Assembly (NCBI GenBank): GCA_020063545.1
Contig: JAGUUF010000341.1
Span: 1-7,086 of the forward strand
DNA length: 7,086 bases
Origin: Cytophagales bacterium
GTDB taxonomy: Bacteria > Bacteroidota > Bacteroidia > Cytophagales > Cyclobacteriaceae
Direction of reading: 5' to 3'
How positions within the stretch are numbered: the stretch's first letter is position 1; each line of letters begins with the position of its first letter. The notes under the pieces were generated by a model. That model was not told the DNA's origin. It saw only the letters and a program-made list of their open reading frames with translations, and made no database searches. Position numbers and translations under genes: made by a program. Shown here piece by piece: positions 1-4,579 of this stretch.

Positions 1-216
1 CATGTCAATAGGTGAATTACCCGGGTAGGACGTACCGATGTAAACAGTGGGCTGCTCAATTTCTGGGTAGCTGTCCTTGGGTAAACTGATGTAGGTCATG
101 ATGCCCATAACCGTAATCAGAAAGGCCAGGAACATTACCGAAGTGCGGTTATTCAGTGCCAGCGATGAAAGGCCGAATTCCTTATCAACTTTAAGTTCTT
201 TTTTGTTTTCGCTCAT
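1..216 (-). CDS. RND-family efflux pump permease, N-terminal fragment (cut by window edge)
   Basis: Inner membrane pump subunit of a tripartite efflux system. It would use the proton gradient to drive substrates from the periplasm or inner leaflet out through the adaptor and the TolC-like channel encoded upstream. Only the first 72 residues are visible. A charged cytoplasmic leader of about 20 residues (MSENKKELKVDKEFG) is followed by LNNRTSVMF and a hydrophobic first transmembrane helix at about residues 27-47. Next come the family-typical PKDSYPEIEQP and TSYPGNSP segments, which correspond to the LP-x-x-x-YP-x-I and YPGASP motifs of the AcrB/HAE1 group. The start ATG lies 12 bases after the adaptor stop codon with no good Shine-Dalgarno, so translation probably depends on the operon message. 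The leader before helix 1 is longer than in AcrB. Substrate cannot be judged from this fragment; a cation-exporting (CusA-type) pump is less likely because the adaptor resembles drug-type adaptors. Confidence 0.9.
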   Translation of the reverse strand, partial: MSENKKELKVDKEFGLSSLALNNRTSVMFLAFLITVMGIMTYISLPKDSYPEIEQPTVYIGTSYPGNSPIDM

Positions 217-228
217 GGTTTAACCCGG

Positions 229-1404
229 TTAGTTTTTCGCTACTCCGTTAACTCCTTTTACCGGTCCGGCTAGCACAACTTCCACCCCTTCGGTTAAGTC
301 GCGATAGCCCTCATTCACTATCATTTCGTTTCCTTCCAGTCCCTCCAGGATTTCGGTTTCTGTTTTTGACGTGATGCCGGTGGTTATGTGCACCTTGCGG
401 GCAAGCATTTTATCGCCACGGTTATCCACAACAAAAATAAACTGGCCTTCTTCATCCTTTTGGATGATACGGGTAGGTACTGCCAATGTGGCCTCGCTTA
501 CATAATCACGAAGCTGAAGCACCACTACCTGATTAGGCTTTACAACGAAGTTTACCTTAGGTAAATACACTTCAACAATGAACGTGCGGTTTTCCGGGTT
601 AATAACCTGGCTTACGGATGCAATTTTTGAATTCAGTTTTTGATCGTTAGCCGGAAAGAAAACCTCCACCGGATCACCCGCTTTGAATTTACCGATAAAC
701 CGCTCCGATACATCTGCCTTTATATAGCTGTCGTCCAGGCTAACCAGCCGCACCAGCGGCATGCCGGGCGAAGCAATTTCACCCTCTTTGGCCGGAAGTT
801 GGTCAACCGTACCGGAAAACGGAGCTTTAACAATTGCCTGGTCAAGCTGCGCATTGGCAGTAGCCAGCCTGCGCTCCAGCGACTCCTTATTATTTTTGGC
901 TTGCAGGTATTGAATCTCCGTGCCGACTTTCTGTTCCCAGAGTTTTGCCTGCCGTTCATATACCGAAGTGGCCAGTTCAAGTGCCGTTTTAAGTTCAGCA
1001 ATAGTGTTCCGGATGATTTCGGCATCCAGCAACACCAGCGTTTGGCCTTTGGCAACGTTTTGCCCTTCGCGCACATGCACGCGTTTTATTTCGCCACCGG
1101 TTTGTGCGGCAATCAATACATTCTTCCTTGACTCCACCGTTCCGCGCACTTCGGCTTTATGTTCAAACGGGCGCTTTTCAGCCACAAAAGTTGAAACCAA
1201 AATTGCTTTGCTGTTTTGCTTTGCAAACTCAGGGTCCAACGCGCTAATCTCCTTTTCGAGTTTAGCAATCTCTTCATTCAGTTTGGCTGCAGCAATTCTG
1301 GCCTGCTCCAGTTCGGCTTTCTTTGCCTCCACGTCAGAACCTTTCGGCTTGCTGCAGGCAACGGCTAAGACAATAATGCTTGCGATGTATAGTTTACTTT
1401 TCAT
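229..1404 (-). CDS. HlyD/AcrA-type periplasmic adaptor lipoprotein of an RND efflux system
   Basis: Membrane fusion protein that links the inner membrane RND pump to the outer membrane channel. It has 391 residues, normal for the family. The N terminus is a lipoprotein signal: MKSK, a hydrophobic stretch, then the lipobox LAVAC with Cys17 as the lipidated residue. Residues about 25-57 are Lys/Glu/Ala/Leu-rich and should form a coiled coil ahead of the core. The first half of the lipoyl (barrel-sandwich) domain is at about 85-127 (GGEIKRVHVREGQNVAKGQ). The alpha-hairpin is at about 130-190, and the second lipoyl half follows at 191-222 (KAPFSGTV, KEGEIASPGMPL). The beta-barrel is at about 226-300, and a membrane-proximal domain occupies the C-terminal part. 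The ATG is 12 bases beyond the channel gene's stop. It lies in the middle of the tetR-channel-adaptor-pump operon, so it is presumably controlled by the TetR protein. Confidence 0.93.
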   Translation of the reverse strand: MKSKLYIASIIVLAVACSKPKGSDVEAKKAELEQARIAAAKLNEEIAKLEKEISALDPEFAKQNSKAILVSTFVAEKRPFEHKAEVRGTVESRKNVLIAAQTGGEIKRVHVREGQNVAKGQTLVLLDAEIIRNTIAELKTALELATSVYERQAKLWEQKVGTEIQYLQAKNNKESLERRLATANAQLDQAIVKAPFSGTVDQLPAKEGEIASPGMPLVRLVSLDDSYIKADVSERFIGKFKAGDPVEVFFPANDQKLNSKIASVSQVINPENRTFIVEVYLPKVNFVVKPNQVVVLQLRDYVSEATLAVPTRIIQKDEEGQFIFVVDNRGDKMLARKVHITTGITSKTETEILEGLEGNEMIVNEGYRDLTEGVEVVLAGPVKGVNGVAKN

Positions 1405-1416
1405 CCGGATTTGGGG

Positions 1417-2775
1417 TTATTTTTTAGTTGATGGTATTACAATTTTACCGTAGGCTTTTTCAAGATCAACGGTGGAAATGAGGGCATCGTAAAGCGCAGC
1501 GAAGTAATTGGTTTGCGCCTCCTTATAAGCGGCATCGGCATCAATCACTTCAATGTTCGAGCCAACGCCCTGCTGGTATTTTAAAACTGCCACGTTATAC
1601 ACTTCTTCGGCCAGTTTCATATTCTCCTCCTGGGCTTTTAGTGCGCTTAAGTTATTCTCAAATTCCAGGCTGTATTGTTCCTGCTCCATGTCAATTTGGT
1701 TTTTCAGCAACTGCTGGGCGTTTTCAACTTGCCGGAGTTGCGACTTTTTTTGCTGAATTATTTTGCTTTTACGCATGCCGTCAAAAATGGGCATGTTTAT
1801 GCGAAGGCCGTACACCCCGAATGTCCGCCAGTTTTCACCAAAAGCAACAAAGTTGCTGAATACAGAGGTACCATAACTGGCGCCATAGCTTCCGTAAAAG
1901 TCAAGCGAAGGCAGGTATTGCACTTTGGTATTTTTGATATCGAGGCCTACCAGCGCTTTGTTGATTTCAAGCTGGCCGTATTCAATGCGGTTATGGTAAT
2001 TAAAGTTGGAACTCACATCACCGCTCAGGGCTTCAAACCGGATGGTCTGTAGATCATCGGCAAGCGTTAACGGTTCCTTCATGGGCATGCCCATTTGGAA
2101 CTTTAACAACTTCAGGCTTACATCAAGGCCTGTTGCAGCTGTTTTTATGGTTTGCGAAATGTTATTGAACTGAACCTGCACGCGGTTCACATCAATTTTT
2201 TCGGCAAACCCGTTCTCATACATTATCCGTGTTTGACGGAGCAGCGAATCCAGCCGCTGGAAATTTTTTTGAACAAGGGCGTATCGTTCCTTATTTACCA
2301 GCACGGAGTAGTATGCCTTTTTTACATTGGCCACCAGGTCAATTTCGGAGGCCGTCTGTTCGCGCTTTGAAAGTTCGGTGTACGTGCGCGATGCTTTAAG
2401 CCCTACAAAGTATGAACCGCTGAAAATCATCTGCTGCAGATCAATGGTAGCCCTGCCTGTGTATTTCGTCCCGAACTGCACCGGGGCCAGGGCACCCTCA
2501 GGCGCGCTCGGATCAAAAATCTGTGCCGGAACGAACGTTGTCGGAATCACAAAATTATCGCCCAGGTCGGCTGCTGCCGATAGTTGCGGCAACCCGCTGG
2601 AAAGGTACTCGCCAACCTTGGCCTGGCTGGCTTCAACGGCAGCGCGCGAACTTTTTACATTGGGATTATTTTCGAGCGCGTAATCAATACATTCCTCTAA
2701 GGTCATCGGCCGCTGGGCCATTGCAGCCTGAGCGGCTATCGCGGCAATTACAACAAGTACAAAATTCTTCATCAT
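1417..2775 (-). CDS. TolC-like outer membrane efflux protein (OEP family)
   Basis: Outer membrane channel of the tripartite pump, expected to form a trimer with a beta-barrel in the outer membrane and a long alpha-helical tunnel in the periplasm. It has 452 residues, typical of the family. A cleavable signal peptide is visible (MMKNF, an Ala/Val/Ile-rich core, predicted cleavage after AMA at residue 20). The mature start has the standard MTLEECIDYALENNPNVKSSRAAVEASQAK segment type, which opens the first OEP repeat. A second repeat begins about residue 250 (NKALVGLDIKNTKVQYLPSLDFYGSYG) and ends with the usual LKYQQGVGSNIEVIDAD and YKEAQTNYFAALYD helices. Its ATG overlaps the stop codon of the TetR gene (ATGA), which suggests translational coupling. 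ATG is doubled (MM); the second is 3 bases inside and equally possible. No breaks are seen. Confidence 0.93.
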   Translation of the reverse strand: MMKNFVLVVIAAIAAQAAMAQRPMTLEECIDYALENNPNVKSSRAAVEASQAKVGEYLSSGLPQLSAAADLGDNFVIPTTFVPAQIFDPSAPEGALAPVQFGTKYTGRATIDLQQMIFSGSYFVGLKASRTYTELSKREQTASEIDLVANVKKAYYSVLVNKERYALVQKNFQRLDSLLRQTRIMYENGFAEKIDVNRVQVQFNNISQTIKTAATGLDVSLKLLKFQMGMPMKEPLTLADDLQTIRFEALSGDVSSNFNYHNRIEYGQLEINKALVGLDIKNTKVQYLPSLDFYGSYGASYGTSVFSNFVAFGENWRTFGVYGLRINMPIFDGMRKSKIIQQKKSQLRQVENAQQLLKNQIDMEQEQYSLEFENNLSALKAQEENMKLAEEVYNVAVLKYQQGVGSNIEVIDADAAYKEAQTNYFAALYDALISTVDLEKAYGKIVIPSTKK

Positions 2776-3404
2776 GTGGCGGAGGGTTGATAGTTTACTT
2801 CTTTAAGTTTTTGATAGAGTTTCTTTCCCTTTTCGGTAACAAGCCCGAAAACAAAATGGTCGAAGATCTGCTCCTGCACTTCGGCTAACCGGAAGCGGGA
2901 AGGCGGAAAAATATCGTTGTTAAAAGCCAGCTGAACCAATTCAATGCGCATGGCAGCCATGATTTCGGGGTTAACATCGGGGCGGATGTACCCATCGGCA
3001 ATACCTTGGTTAAGGTTGCGCACAATGGACTCGCGCAGGTACTTTCCTTTAAAATTTATCCACTCGCTCCAGGCTTTCGGATGGAACTTCTGTAAATCAT
3101 ACAACAAGGTGGGGTTAAGGGTCTCCATGTTGTGCTTCATGCAAACGGAAATCTTTGCCAGTTCTTCAATTGGATTTTTCGCTTCATCGCGGATTCCGTC
3201 AAATTGGATGATGTTGCGATCCAGGTGGCTCCGCGAAACCATCAGCACCAACTCGTCCTTATCGGCAAAGTGCTGGTACAACGTTTTTTTTGAAACACCC
3301 AGGTGGCGTGCAATATCGTCCATGGAAATGCTTCGCACCCCGTAGCGCATAAACAGCTCTTCCGAGCCTTTCAGGATTTTTTCTTTGATATCGGATTCTT
3401 CCAT
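2772..3404 (-). CDS. TetR/AcrR-family transcriptional repressor of the efflux operon
   Basis: Dimeric ligand-responsive repressor of 210 residues, a normal length. The N-terminal DNA-binding domain (about residues 5-52) is clear: IKEKILKGSEELFMRYG, then the helix-turn-helix ISMDDIARHLGVSKKTLYQHF with the family's KKTLYxHF recognition helix and the FADKDELV continuation. The remaining ~155 residues are helical and form the variable ligand-binding and dimerisation domain, so no ligand can be read from sequence. It is the first gene of the operon that also encodes the channel, adaptor and pump, and its stop codon overlaps the channel start by four bases. A Bacteroidota-type promoter with an embedded inverted repeat lies directly upstream (3413-3450), which fits self-repression of the whole operon; this is inferred from position. 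The ATG begins only 8 bases after the -7 box, so the 5' leader is very short. The next in-frame Met (residue 19) would delete part of the DNA-binding domain. Confidence 0.92.
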   Translation of the reverse strand: MEESDIKEKILKGSEELFMRYGVRSISMDDIARHLGVSKKTLYQHFADKDELVLMVSRSHLDRNIIQFDGIRDEAKNPIEELAKISVCMKHNMETLNPTLLYDLQKFHPKAWSEWINFKGKYLRESIVRNLNQGIADGYIRPDVNPEIMAAMRIELVQLAFNNDIFPPSRFRLAEVQEQIFDHFVFGLVTEKGKKLYQKLKEVNYQPSAT

Positions 3405-3412
3405 AACGGGGG

Positions 3413-3443
3413 CAAAACTATGGAAACTATTAGTATTACCAAA
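3413..3443 (-). promoter_or_regulatory. Bacteroidota-type sigma promoter for the tetR-efflux operon
   Basis: On the minus strand TTTG (3443-3440) is followed by a 19-base spacer and TAGTTTTG (3420-3413), an exact match to the Bacteroidota primary sigma consensus TTTG-N19-21-TAnnTTTG. The expected transcription start is a few bases downstream, around 3405-3411, immediately before the tetR ATG at 3404. The message would therefore have a leader of only a few bases. No experimental start is known here. Confidence 0.72.
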
Positions 3444-3450
3444 GTTTCCA
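3421..3450. promoter_or_regulatory. Candidate TetR operator: inverted repeat with 8-base arms
   Basis: TGGAAACT (3421-3428) and AGTTTCCA (3443-3450) are exact reverse complements separated by 14 bases, a 30-base site. It fills the space between the two promoter boxes: the right arm shares one base with the TTTG box and the left arm abuts the TAGTTTTG box. Bound protein should therefore block RNA polymerase. The size and place fit an operator for the adjacent TetR-family repressor, but the assignment is inferred from position and symmetry. The symmetry does not continue into the spacer. Confidence 0.62.
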
Positions 3451-3516
3451 ACGTTTCCTTTAACGCTAATCCAGGGCTTAGGTTTGGGTTTTTGGTAAAA
3501 AGTTTTTGTTAAATTT

Positions 3517-3870
3517 TTAAGAAAGGGGTGAGTTTTGCCCTGGTCCAGCCGGGGTTGAGGATGATTTTCGGCACCACCGCTCCTCGAACTTCTGCTTAAA
3601 TCGTTCCCGTTCTTCGGGACTCATATGGCTGAGTTTTCGTTGCCAGTTGCGTTTCCAATGCGCCTTGTGATGGCCGCCACTTTTGCCAAATCCGCTAAAC
3701 AGTATTTTGGAAAGCACCAGCAAGCCAAGCGCCTGCCAGAAGGTGATAACCGGGCCATTAAACAACTGCGGGATGAGCCAATTCCAGAGGCTCATCGTTA
3801 CCCATCCAAACAAGGCTATGGCCAATGCAATCAGGGGAATAAACAGCACAATTTTGACTATCTTTTTCAT
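3517..3870 (-). CDS. Small two-helix membrane protein paired with the ECF sigma factor; function unknown
   Basis: A 117-residue protein of unknown function. Residues 1-3 are MKK, then helix 1 at about 4-25. A short loop rich in Trp and Pro follows (SLWNWLIPQLFNGP, 27-40), then helix 2 at about 41-60 (ITFWQALGLLVLSKILF). After a Gly-rich break (GFGKSGG) comes a basic, His-containing tail, GHHKAHWKRNWQRK at 66-79, then MSPEERERFKQKFEERW (83-99), one Cys (100) and a disordered Ser/Pro end. By the positive-inside rule both ends should be cytoplasmic. From memory, small proteins with the WNWL-P-LF-x-x-P-x-I-T-FWQALGLL-LS-x-ILF signature and an MSPEER tail recur beside sigma factor genes in several phyla, without a known role. 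The ATG lies 18 bases after the sigma gene's stop, so the two are very likely co-transcribed. An anti-sigma or membrane-tether role is possible but unproven. A GAAAGG sits 3 bases before the ATG, too close for a good ribosome site. Confidence 0.82.
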   Translation of the reverse strand: MKKIVKIVLFIPLIALAIALFGWVTMSLWNWLIPQLFNGPVITFWQALGLLVLSKILFSGFGKSGGHHKAHWKRNWQRKLSHMSPEERERFKQKFEERWCRKSSSTPAGPGQNSPLS

Positions 3871-3888
3871 AAACCTTTCAGTTTAACT

Positions 3889-4443
3889 TTATAATTCTTC
3901 ATAAAAAGCCTGGAGCCGCTTTCGCAATGCCTGTATGGCATATCGTTTACGCGAAAGCAAGGTGTTGATGGACACACCTGTTTGTTCGGCTACTTCCCGG
4001 AAACTTTTCTCTTCCAACTCATTCTGAATAAAAATTTCCCGTTGTTCAGGCGGCAGTTCATCCAGGGCGTCCGTCAGCGCATCCCAAATTGCCTCGCGCA
4101 TCAGCACATTATCAGGCATATTGCCTAAGTCGGGCAGAATTTCCTGTAAGAGCAAAGGCTCGTCCTCATCGCCAGCAATAGCGGTGGTTACATCAGCCTT
4201 TTTAGGTCGTGCCGCATCACGCCTGTACCGGTCGATAATTTTATTCCGGGCCACCGAAAACAGCCAGGCTGTAATCCGGTCAAGCGACTCAATGGTTTCA
4301 TAGCCAGCAATAAACTGGTAAAAAACATCCTGCAGGATATCTTCTGCCTCTTCAAGCGTTGCCACGCGGTTGCGTATAAAGTTTAACAGCCGGCCGCGTT
4401 CCTTCAGAAATGTTTCTTCCTTGAGTTGCATGGTAAGGTCCAT
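3889..4443 (-). CDS. ECF-type RNA polymerase sigma-70 factor
   Basis: An alternative sigma factor of 184 residues with only regions 2 and 4, the layout of the extracytoplasmic function group. Region 2 spans about residues 15-79: RLLNFIRNRV, then ATLEEAEDILQDVFYQF (core-polymerase contact), then ITAWLFSVARNKIIDRYRR (-10 recognition and melting). A linker with an acidic patch (GDEDEPLLLQEILPD) joins it to region 4 at about 124-178: ALDELPPEQREIFIQNELEEKSFREVAEQTGVSINTLLSRKRYA pattern, with the FREVAEQTGVS-x-NTLLSRKRYA helix-turn-helix for -35 reading. I chose ATG at 4443; GTG at 4446 would add one residue but leaves only 2 bases to the AGGAG at 4449-4453, while ATG leaves 5. ATG at 4431 is a further, less likely choice. 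The gene is followed by the small membrane protein. No classical zinc-binding anti-sigma gene is seen nearby. Confidence 0.92.
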   Translation of the reverse strand: MDLTMQLKEETFLKERGRLLNFIRNRVATLEEAEDILQDVFYQFIAGYETIESLDRITAWLFSVARNKIIDRYRRDAARPKKADVTTAIAGDEDEPLLLQEILPDLGNMPDNVLMREAIWDALTDALDELPPEQREIFIQNELEEKSFREVAEQTGVSINTLLSRKRYAIQALRKRLQAFYEEL

Positions 4444-4448
4444 CACCG

Positions 4449-4453
4449 CTCCT
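4449..4453 (-). promoter_or_regulatory. Shine-Dalgarno site that decides the sigma factor start
   Basis: AGGAG on the minus strand, 5 bases before ATG at 4443 and 2 bases before GTG at 4446. A strong site of this kind is not seen at the other starts in the window, and its spacing favours the ATG. Confidence 0.55.
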
Positions 4454-4511
4454 GCTTTATTGGGATAGTCGGGTGTGAACTGGTTTTAGTGTAATCAAAA
4501 AGCAAGCACTG

Positions 4512-4539
4512 CAAAATAAGTAGCATCCGAAAACGCAAA
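4512..4539 (-). promoter_or_regulatory. Weak candidate promoter for the sigma factor unit
   Basis: On the minus strand TTTG (4539-4536), 16 bases, then TTATTTTG (4519-4512), which differs from TAnnTTTG at one base. The spacer is shorter than the usual 19-21. It would give a leader of about 60 bases before the sigma ATG. A sigma-specific autoregulatory promoter of another type is equally possible in this 136-base divergent region. Confidence 0.27.
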
Positions 4540-4544
4540 TCCCT

Positions 4545-4552
4545 TATTTTTG
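4545..4552 (+). promoter_or_regulatory. Candidate -7 box for purL
   Basis: TATTTTTG on the plus strand matches the Bacteroidota -7 consensus TAnnTTTG and lies 27 bases before the purL ATG, giving a plausible leader of about 20-25 bases. No TTTG is present at the expected upstream distance of 19-21 bases, so the promoter is only half supported. It sits in the same divergent region as the sigma gene's likely promoter, on the opposite strand. Confidence 0.42.
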
Positions 4553-4579
4553 GGCTTTCGTAAAATCCACCCTGCCCCG

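Noticed and set aside
221..231. Small palindrome TAACC-C-GGTTA over the adaptor stop codon
   Set aside because: Five-base arms with a one-base centre cannot form a useful hairpin, and such a short match is expected by chance.
640..1131. Open frame on the plus strand opposite the adaptor gene
   Set aside because: It lies wholly inside the well-supported HlyD-type gene on the other strand, has no recognisable domain, and its composition is that of an antisense shadow.
1403..1410. Palindrome ATCCGGAT at the adaptor start codon
   Set aside because: An eight-base palindrome is common by chance and no second copy is seen near other starts.
3451..3516. Possible terminator after the sigma and membrane protein unit
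   Set aside because: The best stem is CTAA/TTAG with only four pairs and no following T-run on the minus strand, so read-through into the tetR operon cannot be excluded or shown.
3517..3870. CpxP/Spy-like periplasmic metal sensor identity for the small membrane protein
   Set aside because: It lacks LTxxQ motifs and a cleavable signal, and the MSPEER tail should be cytoplasmic according to the charge distribution.
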